Source: DATDRM01 sp035291705 (GTDB lineage: Bacteria > Chloroflexota > Anaerolineae > Anaerolineales > UBA4823). From it: DNA of 16,918 nt. Both the position numbers and the translations under genes were made by a program. Shown here in pieces: positions 1-7,711 of this stretch. The notes under the pieces are model-generated. The model had not been told where the DNA came from. It made no database searches and saw nothing but the letters and a program-made list of their open reading frames with translations. The DNA is taken from NCBI GenBank assembly GCA_035291705.1, contig DATDRM010000119.1, positions 1 to 16,918 of the forward strand, in the 5' to 3' direction. Position 1 is the stretch's first letter. The number at the start of each line of letters is the position of its first letter.

Positions 1-3000
1 TCATAACCGTGGGCGATGCAGTGGCTATAGGCGATAATCAGAGAGGGGCCCTCGTATGCGTCGGCTTCCAGGAAGGCACGCAGGGTCTGTTGGTCACTGG
101 CGCCCATCGCCACCTTAGCCACGTAGACATACCCGTAGGCCATGGCGATCATCCCCAGGTCCTTCTTGGGAAGGCCTTTACCCTGGGCGGCAAATTTCGC
201 CACGGCGGCACGCGGCGTGGATTTGGATGCCTGACCGCCGGTGTTGGAGTAGACTTCAGTGTCCAGCACGAGGATGTTGACGTTGCGGCCCAGCGCCATG
301 ACGTGGTCGAGACCGCCGTAACCGATGTCATACGCCCAACCGTCGCCGCCGACGATCCAGATGCCTTTCTTCACCAGGTCGTCGGCAATGCTAAGCAGGT
401 CCCGGGCGCGCGGGTCATCCACTCCGGCAAGCCGCCCCTTGAGCAAATTAACTCGTTGGCGTTGGGCTAAGAGGCCGGCTTCGGTGGATTGGTCGGCGCT
501 GAGCAATTCGGCCACCAGCTCTTCGCCGATGAAGCTGGCCAGCTGTGGAAGTAGTTCGCGGGCGTATTCGATGTGTTTATCTAAGGTCAGGCGCATGCCG
601 AGGCCGAACTCGGCGTTGTCTTCAAACAAGGAGTTCGACCAGGCCGGGCCGCGCCCTTCATTGTTGGTGGCCCAGGGAGTGGTAGGCAGGTTACCGCCAT
701 AGATCGATGAGCAGCCGGTGGCGTTGGCGACAATCGTCCGATCGCCGAACAGCTGGGTGAGCAGTTTCAGGTAAGGGGTCTCGCCGCAACCAGCACAGGC
801 GCCAGAGAACTCGAACATGGGTGGCAACAGTTGCGAATTCTTGACTGCGCCGATGCTGATTTTGGTGCGATCCACCTCGGGCAGGGTCAGGAAGAAATCC
901 CAATTGATATTTTCGCGTTCACGGATAGGAGGTTGATCAGCCATGTTGATGGCTTTGCGACCGGTCTGTGCCTTATCCTTGGCAGGACATACCTCCACGC
1001 ACAGCCCGCAACCGGTGCAATCTTCCGGGGATACCGCCAGGGTGTACTTCATATCAGGAAATTCCTTCCAGCGCGCTTCGGTTGACAGGAAGGAGACGGG
1101 GGCTTTCTCCAGGTATGAAGGAGCGTAAACCTTCTCGCGGATAACGGCATGTGGGCAGACGAAGACACATTTACCGCATTGGATGCAGACATCGGGTTCC
1201 CAGACCGGGATTTCCAGGGCGATATTGCGCTTCTCCCAGCGGGAGGTGGCAGTGGGGAAGCTTCCATCAATAGGAAAAGCGCTCACCGGAAGGCTGTCAC
1301 CCCGGCCGGCGATGATCTCACCGAGCACAGTGCGCACGTATTCGGGTGCTTCCGCCGGCACCGGGGGATGCATGGCAAATTGGCTGGTTACCCGATCGGG
1401 GACTTTCACTTCGAACAGATTGGCAAGAGTCTGGTCGACGGCTTCGAAATTGCGTTGTACGACAGCCTCTCCTCGCTTGCCATAGGTATGGCGAATGGTG
1501 TCCTTGATGGCTTCAATGGCTTCTGCGCGGGGGAGCACTCCGCTAATCGCGAAGAAGCAAGTCTGCATGATGGTGTTGATGCGGCGGCCCATCTCGGTTT
1601 CTTCGGCGACTTTGTAGCCGTCGATCACATAAAAACCCAGTTTCTTGTCGATGATGGCTCTCTGCACCTCCTGCGGCAATTGATCCCAGACTTTGTCAGG
1701 CGCGTAGGTGCTATTCAGCAGGAAGATGGCTCTCGGCGCAGCATACTTAAGGATGTCATAGCGCTCGAGGAAGCTGAACTGGTGGCAGGCGACAAAGCTG
1801 GCATCACTGATGAGGTAAGGAGCATGCACCGGGCGCGGGCCAAAACGGAGATGTGAGATGGTGATGCCGCCAGATTTCTTTGAGTCATAGACAAAATAAC
1901 CTTGGGCATAGTTCGGGGTTTCTTCGCCGATGATCTTGATCGAGTTCTTGTTGGCACCAACGGTCCCATCTGAACCCAGCCCGAAGAAAACGGCGCGCAC
2001 GGTATCGGGGGTTTCGATAGAGAATGCCGGATCGTAGTCGATACTCGTGAAGGAGACATCATCGTAGATGCCAACCGTGAAATGGTTCTTGGGGACATCT
2101 TTACGCATTTCATCGAAGACGCCCTTGACCATGGCTGGGGTGAACTCTTTGGAAGAGAGCCCGTAACGCCCACCGATTACATGGGGTGCTTTGCTAAAGG
2201 GAGCCAACCCCTGATCCAATCCTTCCTGGATGGCGGTGATCACATCTACGTATAGGGGCTCCCCAGCCGCACCGGGTTCCTTGGTGCGATCCAGGACGCT
2301 GATTACTTCTACGGTGGCCGGTAAGGCTTTCACGAAGTTTTCAACCGAGAACGGTCGGTACAGGCGTACAATGACCACGCCCACCTTCTCTCCCTGCTTG
2401 TTCAAGAATTTGGCGGTCTCTGCGGTGGTTTCAGCGCCACTGCCCATCATAACGATCACGCGGTCGGCGTCTGGCGCGCCGACGTAATCGAAGAGGTGGT
2501 ACTGCCGCCCGGTCAAGCCAGCGAATTTGTCCATCGCTTTCTGGACGATTCCAGGGCAGGCTTTATAGAAGGCGTTGGTTGTCTCGCGAGCTTGGAAGTA
2601 CACATCCGGGTTCTGTGCAGTGCCGCGGATGATTGGGTGATCCGGCGAGAGGGCACGCGCCCGGTGGGCGTGAACCAGTTTTTCGTCGATCATCGCTCGC
2701 ATATCCTCTACCGTCAGTTGCTCAATCTTGTTTACCTCGGAAGAGGTACGAAAGCCATCAAAAAAGTGGAGGAAGGGAATGCGTGCTTCCAGCGTGGAGG
2801 CCTGTGCAATCAGGGCGAAGTCGTGTGCTTCCTGCACGGAAATAGAAGCGAGCATGGCAAAGCCAGAAGAGCGGGTAGCCATTACATCGGAATGATCGCC
2901 AAAAATTGAGAGGGCGTGTGCCGCAAGTGAGCGCGCAGCGATGTGAAAAACTGTCGATGTCAGCTCGCCAGCGATCTTGTACATATTGGGGATCATCAAG

Positions 3001-3272
3001 AGCAAGCCTTGGGAGGCGGTGAACGTCGTGGTCAGCGAGCCGGTTTGAAGGGCTCCATGGACTGCCCCGGCTGCGCCTCCCTCGGACTGCATTTCGACGA
3101 CTAACGGCACCGTGCCCCAGATATTGGTCTCCCCGACCGCAGACCAGGCATCGGCCAGTTCGCCCATCGACGAGGAGGGCGTAATCGGATAGATTGCTAT
3201 CACTTCATTTACCTTGTGAGCGACCAATGCCACAGCTTCGTTTCCGTCGACGGTGATTACAGGTCTTTCCAT
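1..3272 (-). CDS. nifJ: Pyruvate:ferredoxin (flavodoxin) oxidoreductase, 3' end cut by window edge
   Basis: Cytoplasmic homodimeric enzyme of the PFOR family: pyruvate + CoA + oxidised ferredoxin to acetyl-CoA + CO2 + reduced ferredoxin. Reading the minus strand gives one open frame of 1090 codons running off the left edge; the family is about 1,170-1,230 residues, so roughly 100 are missing. Seen: pyruvate-binding YPITPSS with Thr31, and Glu64; a two-[4Fe-4S] ferredoxin domain (Cys696/699/702/706 and Cys752/755/758/762); the proximal cluster cysteines Cys826, Cys829, Cys854 and Cys1085; TPP/Mg motif GGDGW at 975-979 followed by SNTGGQ. All four domains needed for catalysis are intact. Start: ATG at 3272 is preferred because GGAG lies 9 nt upstream; an in-frame ATG at 3287 has only a weak A-rich leader. 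It diverges from the operon at 3737. Confidence 0.97.
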   Translation of the reverse strand, partial: MERPVITVDGNEAVALVAHKVNEVIAIYPITPSSSMGELADAWSAVGETNIWGTVPLVVEMQSEGGAAGAVHGALQTGSLTTTFTASQGLLLMIPNMYKIAGELTSTVFHIAARSLAAHALSIFGDHSDVMATRSSGFAMLASISVQEAHDFALIAQASTLEARIPFLHFFDGFRTSSEVNKIEQLTVEDMRAMIDEKLVHAHRARALSPDHPIIRGTAQNPDVYFQARETTNAFYKACPGIVQKAMDKFAGLTGRQYHLFDYVGAPDADRVIVMMGSGAETTAETAKFLNKQGEKVGVVIVRLYRPFSVENFVKALPATVEVISVLDRTKEPGAAGEPLYVDVITAIQEGLDQGLAPFSKAPHVIGGRYGLSSKEFTPAMVKGVFDEMRKDVPKNHFTVGIYDDVSFTSIDYDPAFSIETPDTVRAVFFGLGSDGTVGANKNSIKIIGEETPNYAQGYFVYDSKKSGGITISHLRFGPRPVHAPYLISDASFVACHQFSFLERYDILKYAAPRAIFLLNSTYAPDKVWDQLPQEVQRAIIDKKLGFYVIDGYKVAEETEMGRRINTIMQTCFFAISGVLPRAEAIEAIKDTIRHTYGKRGEAVVQRNFEAVDQTLANLFEVKVPDRVTSQFAMHPPVPAEAPEYVRTVLGEIIAGRGDSLPVSAFPIDGSFPTATSRWEKRNIALEIPVWEPDVCIQCGKCVFVCPHAVIREKVYAPSYLEKAPVSFLSTEARWKEFPDMKYTLAVSPEDCTGCGLCVEVCPAKDKAQTGRKAINMADQPPIRERENINWDFFLTLPEVDRTKISIGAVKNSQLLPPMFEFSGACAGCGETPYLKLLTQLFGDRTIVANATGCSSIYGGNLPTTPWATNNEGRGPAWSNSLFEDNAEFGLGMRLTLDKHIEYARELLPQLASFIGEELVAELLSADQSTEAGLLAQRQRVNLLKGRLAGVDDPRARDLLSIADDLVKKGIWIVGGDGWAYDIGYGGLDHVMALGRNVNILVLDTEVYSNTGGQASKSTPRAAVAKFAAQGKGLPKKDLGMIAMAYGYVYVAKVAMGASDQQTLRAFLEADAYEGPSLIIAYSHCIAHGY

Positions 3273-3281
3273 TATAATTTT

Positions 3282-3285
3282 CTCC
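3282..3285 (-). promoter_or_regulatory. Ribosome binding site deciding the nifJ start
   Basis: GGAG on the minus strand, 9 nt before the ATG at 3272. It overlaps the alternative in-frame ATG at 3287-3285, so the downstream ATG is the better start. Confidence 0.6.
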
Positions 3286-3365
3286 ATTTCTTTTTTAGCG
3301 TCGCTGAATTGACGCGGAGATGTTCTCAATCGACGAACCAGTCTGTCCGGTTCCTAACTCATAAG

Positions 3366-3443
3366 TTTAGTCTCACTTATCCTATAAACCTAGTTATATA
3401 TGACACATAAAACACCTGTGACCTGTCATATATTTAGACTAAA
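3366..3443. promoter_or_regulatory. Nested inverted repeat upstream of nifJ, possible operator
   Basis: Inner arms ATATATGACA (3396-3405) and TGTCATATAT (3424-3433) are perfect 10-bp inverted repeats around an 18-nt spacer. Outer arms TTTAGTCT (3366-3373) and AGACTAAA (3436-3443) are a perfect 8-bp pair. The spacer also holds a short direct repeat, ACCTGT-G-ACCTGT. The location, 95-170 nt before the nifJ start, fits a transcription factor site or an RNA hairpin in the nifJ leader. The regulator is unknown; the arms do not match a Rex or CRP/FNR consensus that I recognise. Confidence 0.45.
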
Positions 3444-3491
3444 GACGGCAGGTTTTCGGCCACCAGAACTTCCTGCGGGTGATTCTTTGAT

Positions 3492-3496
3492 TAAGG
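3492..3496. repeat. Left target-site duplication TAAGG
   Basis: Direct repeat directly abutting the left terminal inverted repeat; its identical partner is at 3591-3595, abutting the right terminal repeat. Confidence 0.6.
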
Positions 3497-3590
3497 TAGG
3501 ACTTACGCAGTTGGAATGAGGATGGGGGGTGTTTGGGCGGGCAACGCCCGCCCAAACACCCCCCCAATCCCCACATCTGCGTAACTCCTA
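3497..3590. mobile_element. 94-bp MITE-like hairpin element with 14-bp terminal inverted repeats
   Basis: Termini TAGGACTTACGCAG (3497-3510) and CTGCGTAACTCCTA (3577-3590) are inverted repeats matching at 13 of 14 positions. Identical TAAGG pentamers flank the element at 3492-3496 and 3591-3595, as expected for a 5-bp target-site duplication. The interior is a near-perfect hairpin: 19-bp arms (3524-3542 and 3546-3564) pair exactly around a 3-nt AAC loop. There is no room for a transposase, so the element would be mobilised in trans. The parental IS family cannot be assigned from the window. The strong G-rich/C-rich stem could also act as a transcription barrier or roadblock between the two divergent genes. 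Confidence 0.75.
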
Positions 3591-3595
3591 TAAGG
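3591..3595. repeat. Right target-site duplication TAAGG
   Basis: Second copy of the pentamer, directly abutting the right end of the hairpin element (see 3492-3496). Confidence 0.6.
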
Positions 3596-3652
3596 ATTAA
3601 ACTCATCAACCTGCGGAATGTTAAGCAAAACTGTACAGATTTGCAAACCAAC

Positions 3653-3681
3653 TTGACCAGGAAGTGGGGGGGATATACAAT
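3653..3681 (+). promoter_or_regulatory. Candidate sigma-70-type promoter P1 for the 3737 operon
   Basis: TTGACC (3653-3658), a 17-nt spacer and TACAAT (3676-3681): each hexamer matches consensus at 5 of 6 positions and the spacing is ideal. A transcript would start near 3688-3690 and carry a leader of about 48 nt without a Shine-Dalgarno sequence. It competes as an explanation with the extended -10 at 3722-3730; both may be used. Confidence 0.5.
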
Positions 3682-3721
3682 GATTTGATGTTTTCTAATC
3701 TCCTCGGATAAATCGGAATTA

Positions 3722-3730
3722 TGCTATACT
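3722..3730 (+). promoter_or_regulatory. Extended -10 promoter P2, leaderless start for 3737 gene
   Basis: TGCTATACT is an extended -10 (TG-n plus a hexamer with 5 of 6 consensus bases). Only 6 nt separate it from the ATG at 3737, so transcription would begin at or beside the start codon and give a leaderless mRNA. No -35 is evident, as is common for extended -10 promoters. The same arrangement occurs before the 12769 gene. Confidence 0.5.
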
Positions 3731-3736
3731 TAGAAC

Positions 3737-3988
3737 ATGGTTGCTAACAATATCTGGCGGATCTGGGCGAATACCTTGCACCGGTGGGGGATGGAAAACC
3801 TCGCAGCCTCGATCCTGGAGGCAGTTGGTCCGCTGGGAGTGCTGGGTGCCCAAGTCGTATATTTAAGTCAACCCATCTTACACGGTATCCTGCCAGCTAA
3901 TCATCTTCAGGCTATGGCTAATTTATTCGAAGATCATAACCAGCGTCAGGCATTCATTGCAATTCTGCGGGAGGTATCCCAGGGGTGA
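3737..3988 (+). CDS. Small conserved-looking protein of unknown function, first gene of operon
   Basis: 83 residues, not recognised. It has a moderately hydrophobic centre (about residues 23-52, rich in A, V, L and G with two prolines) between more polar ends; there is no signal peptide, Cys motif or clear transmembrane helix. The ATG at 3737 has no Shine-Dalgarno but sits 6 nt after an extended -10, so it is probably read from a leaderless transcript. An in-frame ATG at 3791 (Met19) preceded by a G-run is an alternative start. Evidence that it is real: the stop codon overlaps the GTG start of the next gene (GTGA, 4 nt), which suggests translational coupling, and it occupies the promoter-proximal position of a compact operon. 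A membrane-peripheral or regulatory role is only a guess. Confidence 0.65.
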   Translation: MVANNIWRIWANTLHRWGMENLAASILEAVGPLGVLGAQVVYLSQPILHGILPANHLQAMANLFEDHNQRQAFIAILREVSQG

Positions 3989-4728
3989 ACCAGTTAGAAC
4001 TCTTCGGCCTGATCTTTGTCGTCGTTTTCTTCGGCCTGATGCTCGCCCTGGCGATCTTGAGCCGGACCCGGCCAGTGCGCCAATTCCGGGAAATCCCAGC
4101 CTTTACCCGCTTGCGGCACACCATCGGATTGGCTGTAGAAGCGGGCAACCGCTTACATCTTTCCATTGGGCGGGGAAAACTGACTGGCCCGCAGAGCGCA
4201 GTCGCTTTTGTTGGATTGACCGTATTGGATCGGATCGCACGTTCTACGATGGTCAGCGATCGTCCACCCGTGGTCACCTCAGGTGAGGGGGCAATAACTG
4301 TTCTTTCCCAGGACAGCCTGCGGGGGGCAGCGCGGGCCATCGGCGCGCAGTTTGACCCATTGCGCGGTCGCCTGACTGGATTGACGCCTTTTTCTTATGT
4401 CGCGGGGGCTCTACCAGTCATCTATGATGAAGATGTGGGTGCCAATTTGTTCATCGGTAGCTTTGGCAGCGAATTGGCCTTGCTGAACGAGGCTGGGGAG
4501 CGCGCGGGAAGCCTGACACTTGCTGGGACAGACAACCTCTCAGGCCAGGCGGTTTTGTACGCTACCGCTGAAGAGCCTTTGATTGGTGAGGAGACTTACG
4601 CCAGTGGGGCTTACCTGGGGGCTGGGGCGATGCACATTGCCAGCTTACGCACTCAGGATATCCTCCGCTGGGTAATAATCTCTTTGATCTTGCTTGGCGC
4701 GCTGCTCAAACTGGTAGGTGTGCTGTGA
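3985..4728 (+). CDS. Membrane protein with terminal helices, DUF6754-like
   Basis: 247 residues, function unknown. One hydrophobic helix at each end (about 5-25 and 226-246) brackets a roughly 200-residue soluble core with several Gly-rich stretches, including the G-R-G-K-L-T-G segment near 63-69 and conserved-looking GSFGSE and YASGAYLGAGAMH. The core resembles proteins that I recall being annotated as DUF6754 in Chloroflexota; I could not verify this. The GTG start at 3985 overlaps the previous stop (GTGA), with GGGAGG about 9 nt upstream as ribosome binding site. Its own stop overlaps the next GTG in the same way. With both ends in the membrane, the core lies on one side of it, which side being unresolved. 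It is probably co-expressed with, and may bind, the polytopic protein encoded next. Confidence 0.85.
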   Translation: MNQLELFGLIFVVVFFGLMLALAILSRTRPVRQFREIPAFTRLRHTIGLAVEAGNRLHLSIGRGKLTGPQSAVAFVGLTVLDRIARSTMVSDRPPVVTSGEGAITVLSQDSLRGAARAIGAQFDPLRGRLTGLTPFSYVAGALPVIYDEDVGANLFIGSFGSELALLNEAGERAGSLTLAGTDNLSGQAVLYATAEEPLIGEETYASGAYLGAGAMHIASLRTQDILRWVIISLILLGALLKLVGVL

Positions 4729-5339
4729 AAGCGCCCTTTTATGTCGCCATCGCTATGGCGATCGGGCTGATCGTCTTATTAGGATATTTCCTGCATCTAG
4801 ACATCCTGGTGAACCTGCGGATTGTGCTGCTGGAGTGGGCCGTCATCCTGTCCGCAGTAGCGCTGTTAGTAGGGACAGCCAATCTGTTTTACGTGCACTG
4901 GCGAAAATTCACTACTGCCCAGCCGAACGGTTTTTACAGCGCTGTGCTCATAATCTCATTCGTCATTACGCTGGTCGTGGTTGGCTGGTTCGGGCCAACG
5001 CACGCTTATTCCATGTGGATTTTTAACAATATCCAGGTACCCATCGAAGGTAGTTTAATGGCGCTCCTGACTGTCTTGCTGGCCTTTGCTGGTGTGCGCT
5101 TGTTTCGTAGAAAGCCTAATTTAATATCGATTCTCTTTATCGGCACTGCTATCCTGATACTTTTCGCCACCGGTCCCCTGTTCGGCATCAACTTGCCTGG
5201 CTTAAGTGAACTACGCGCCTGGATCGCCCAGGTCCCAGCGGTTGCTGGAGCGCGGGGAATCCTGCTCGGAGTCGCTCTTGGCACAATTGCCACTGGTTTG
5301 CGGGTTCTCATGGGCGCTGACCGACCTTACGGGGGATGA
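4725..5339 (+). CDS. Polytopic inner-membrane protein of unknown function
   Basis: 204 residues, with about six predicted hydrophobic helices (roughly 5-22, 34-56, 73-92, 109-128, 133-155 and 176-196). Short charged loops such as RRKPN near residue 128 suggest the cytosolic side. There is no recognised transporter signature, no conserved Cys or His set, and no nucleotide-binding motif. GTG at 4725 overlaps the preceding stop codon by 4 nt (GTGA), so translation is probably coupled. The gene ends 3 nt before the zinc-ribbon gene. It could be a scaffold or channel partner of the neighbouring membrane proteins; that is inferred only from operon position. Confidence 0.85.
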   Translation: MKAPFYVAIAMAIGLIVLLGYFLHLDILVNLRIVLLEWAVILSAVALLVGTANLFYVHWRKFTTAQPNGFYSAVLIISFVITLVVVGWFGPTHAYSMWIFNNIQVPIEGSLMALLTVLLAFAGVRLFRRKPNLISILFIGTAILILFATGPLFGINLPGLSELRAWIAQVPAVAGARGILLGVALGTIATGLRVLMGADRPYGG

Positions 5340-5342
5340 AAC

Positions 5343-7007
5343 ATGGGGGAAATCCGTTGTCCGATGTGTGGAAAATCCAATCCGGCGGAAAGCGAGGTTT
5401 GCCAGTTCTGCCAGGCGCGGCTTATCCCCCTGGTGTTTTCTCCGGCTAAGAGTGAACCTCCCGAGTCCGTACCGGATGAGATCCCTGCTGGTATTGACGC
5501 TGCTCCAACCGGTGAGTCCGACTGGTTGCTTGACCTTCGCCCGGATGAATCGATCCCCGGCGAGGAGTTGCCAGTTGATTTTGTGGTTGGCGGGTCAGAA
5601 GATGGTAATGCACCCTTAGATGAGACTCATACCTCAGCAGATGATGTGCCAGATTGGCTCGCTCGCCTGCCGGGAGAGTGGACGAAAGAAGCCGAGGCTG
5701 AGCCACTCTCTGATTGGCTGAAGATGGAGACAGGAGAGACCGAGCAACCGCCATCGAAACCGGCGGAGGTGACAGATTGGCTGAGCCAGCCCTTGCCGGA
5801 TGAAGGGCAAGTGGAAAATACTGAGAGTGAATTCGAACTGGCGCCAGGCGAGTTCCCGAGCTGGCTGGAGGTTTTTCGTCCGGTAGGGGATGAGCCGCAA
5901 ACAGTGCCGGCGCGCGGAACCCCCGAGAGTATTGAAAGCTCCGGGCCATTGGCCGGCTTGAGCGGAGTTTTGTCTGCAGAGCCAGACCACGCCCGCCCAC
6001 GAAAGTCGCCGACTTATTCGCTTAAACTCCGAGTTTCCGCAAACCAGCGTACCCATGCAGACCTGCTCCAGGGTTTGATTGAGTCGGAAGGCCGGGCACA
6101 GCCTCTCCCCCAACGCCGTGGGATCTCTTCTCAGCATGTCCTGCGCTGGGCCATCGCCTGCGTGCTGTGGGGAGCTGTACTTTGGTCGGTGATCACAGGT
6201 AAACAAGAGGCGCCGTTGCCCGCCTATACCGAAGAGACTGCGGAGGTAAACCGCCTGATCAGCCAGTTGCCTGGGGAAGCGCGCGTCTTACTCGCATTCG
6301 ATTACGAACCCGGCTTGTCGGCCGAAATGGAAGCCGCTGCAACCGCCGTGGTCGATCATTTGATGCTACGCGGCGCCTACTTGACTCTGGTATCTACCTC
6401 ACCGACTGGGCCTATCCTGGCAGAGCGCTTTTTGAAGAACCAAACCGGCCACCATTACACGAGCGAGGTTAATTATGTAAACCTCGGCTATATCCCTGGA
6501 GGAGCGATAGGTCTGCTTGGCTTTGTCGAAAACCCCCAACGCATGCTTCCTTACACACTCGATATGGTCGCGGCATGGGAGAGTGAGGCACAACCCGGGC
6601 TGCGTGCTTTGCAAGGCGTTCAGCGCATGAACGATTTTGAGATGTTAATGGTCATTGTGGATGATCCAGATCTGGCACGAGCCTGGGTTGAACAGGTTCA
6701 ACCACAGCTCAATGAGCCAGATACTCTGACTTCGTTAGTCATGGTCACCAGCGCCCAGGTGGAAGCTGTGATGCGACCGTATTTTGAGGCAAACCCGAGG
6801 CAAGTGCATGGATTTGTGTTCGGATTGCGCGGCGGAGCGGCCTATGCCCAGTTGACAGGGCGGGGGGAATTACCCCGCACCTATTGGGGACCCTACGGCT
6901 TTGGTCTGGTCGTAGCTGCCTTGCTTATCTTGATCGGGGGTCTGGTGCTTTCCAGTGTCTCTTTGTTGGCTCGTTCCCCACAGGTCAAAGGCGAGGCAAA
7001 TCAATGA
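5343..7007 (+). CDS. Zinc-ribbon membrane protein with five D/S-W-L motifs
   Basis: 554 residues, function unknown. Order: an N-terminal zinc ribbon (CPMC at 6-9, CQFC at 20-23); a long acidic, Pro-rich, probably disordered segment (about 30-200) with D-W-L or S-W-L motifs at 60, 104, 124, 145 and 173; a conserved-looking patch around GPLAGLSGVL (201-210); one helix (about 267-285); a globular region of about 230 residues starting near 300; and a C-terminal helix (about 518-543) followed by a short basic tail. With an N-in topology the ribbon and motifs are cytosolic and the 290-515 domain is extracytoplasmic. I recall similar proteins in Anaerolineae annotated only as zinc-ribbon proteins. 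ATG at 5343 follows a G-rich ribosome site; the stop overlaps the next start (ATGA). Confidence 0.85.
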   Translation: MGEIRCPMCGKSNPAESEVCQFCQARLIPLVFSPAKSEPPESVPDEIPAGIDAAPTGESDWLLDLRPDESIPGEELPVDFVVGGSEDGNAPLDETHTSADDVPDWLARLPGEWTKEAEAEPLSDWLKMETGETEQPPSKPAEVTDWLSQPLPDEGQVENTESEFELAPGEFPSWLEVFRPVGDEPQTVPARGTPESIESSGPLAGLSGVLSAEPDHARPRKSPTYSLKLRVSANQRTHADLLQGLIESEGRAQPLPQRRGISSQHVLRWAIACVLWGAVLWSVITGKQEAPLPAYTEETAEVNRLISQLPGEARVLLAFDYEPGLSAEMEAAATAVVDHLMLRGAYLTLVSTSPTGPILAERFLKNQTGHHYTSEVNYVNLGYIPGGAIGLLGFVENPQRMLPYTLDMVAAWESEAQPGLRALQGVQRMNDFEMLMVIVDDPDLARAWVEQVQPQLNEPDTLTSLVMVTSAQVEAVMRPYFEANPRQVHGFVFGLRGGAAYAQLTGRGELPRTYWGPYGFGLVVAALLILIGGLVLSSVSLLARSPQVKGEANQ

Positions 7008-7705
7008 GTATCGCTGATCTGGTCGGCGCTATCCTGGGCTTTATTTTCACGCTGCTTGTGTTCAGCTATATTATTGGAGATAATCCCCTCTTTCGATTGG
7101 CGATCCATATTTTTATTGGCGTAGCGGCTGGATTTGCGGCCATCATGGCGGTTAACAATGTGCTGTTGCCTCGCCTGATGATCCCGCTTTTAGATGGGAG
7201 CCGCGACGAGCGGATCCTGGCGCTAGTGCCAATGGTGCTTGGGTGGCTATTACTGACCAAGATTTCTCCCCGTTTGTCACCGTTTGGCAACCTTCCAGTG
7301 GCTTTTCTGGTTGGTGTGGGAGCGGCGGCGGCGGTTGGCGGTGCCGTTACCGGTACACTTTTCCCCCAAGCCTACGCGTCGATCAACCTTCTCGACCTCC
7401 AGTCTGCTGGGGCGATAGATACCAGCCTGGGATTAATGCTGGTAAACGGGGTGATTATCCTGATTGGCACGCTTGCGACGCTGGCTTATTTTCACTTTGG
7501 GGTCAGCTCGCGCACACAGCAACCGTCGCAGGTGCAGGTGTGGTTAGAAGGCTTGGGCCAGGTGGGCCAGGCGTTTATCGCAATTACGCTGGGTTTTATT
7601 TTCGCCGGCATTTATAGCGCGGCGATGGTGGCATTAATTGAGCGGTTGTATTTCCTGGTTAATTTTGTGAAACCACTACTAATCCCCTTGCTCCCCTCCT
7701 CCTGA
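7004..7705 (+). CDS. Polytopic membrane protein of unknown function
   Basis: 233 residues with about six hydrophobic helices (roughly 7-27, 32-53, 69-88, 94-118, 140-163 and 184-207) and a hydrophobic C-terminus ending in prolines and serines. There is no recognisable domain. A longer reading from 6884 exists in this frame, but ATG at 7004 is preferred. It overlaps the upstream stop as ATGA, like the other junctions in this operon, and it begins directly with a typical first helix; the extra 40 residues would be the out-of-frame end of the zinc-ribbon gene. It ends 6 nt before the MutL-like gene. It may anchor that soluble ATPase to the membrane, but this is inferred from adjacency only. Confidence 0.85.
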   Translation: MSIADLVGAILGFIFTLLVFSYIIGDNPLFRLAIHIFIGVAAGFAAIMAVNNVLLPRLMIPLLDGSRDERILALVPMVLGWLLLTKISPRLSPFGNLPVAFLVGVGAAAAVGGAVTGTLFPQAYASINLLDLQSAGAIDTSLGLMLVNGVIILIGTLATLAYFHFGVSSRTQQPSQVQVWLEGLGQVGQAFIAITLGFIFAGIYSAAMVALIERLYFLVNFVKPLLIPLLPSS

Positions 7706-7711
7706 GACGAG

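Larger units (their letters stand above)
3288..3736. other. Divergent intergenic region between nifJ and the 3737 operon
   Basis: About 450 nt, richer in A+T than its neighbours, with no convincing gene. From left to right it holds the nifJ leader, a nested inverted repeat (3366-3443), the left arm of an imperfect palindrome (3470-3496) interrupted by a 94-bp MITE-like hairpin (3497-3590), the right arm (3596-3618), and two promoter candidates for the rightward operon. I could not identify a convincing -35/-10 pair for nifJ on the minus strand. Confidence 0.8.

Noticed and set aside
1149..1856. 235-residue plus-strand frame
   Set aside because: Lies wholly antisense to nifJ, which has a clear family match; an artefact of G+C-rich codon use.
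3439..3651. 70-residue minus-strand frame across the hairpin element
   Set aside because: Most of its length is the MITE and its flanks; composition is not protein-like and no ribosome site is seen.
5446..6206. Two overlapping minus-strand frames of 184 and 190 residues
   Set aside because: Antisense to the zinc-ribbon gene, mutually overlapping, and without recognisable motifs.
6884..7003. N-terminal extension of the 7004 membrane protein
   Set aside because: Translates the end of the zinc-ribbon gene in another frame; the ATGA overlap at 7004 fits the operon.
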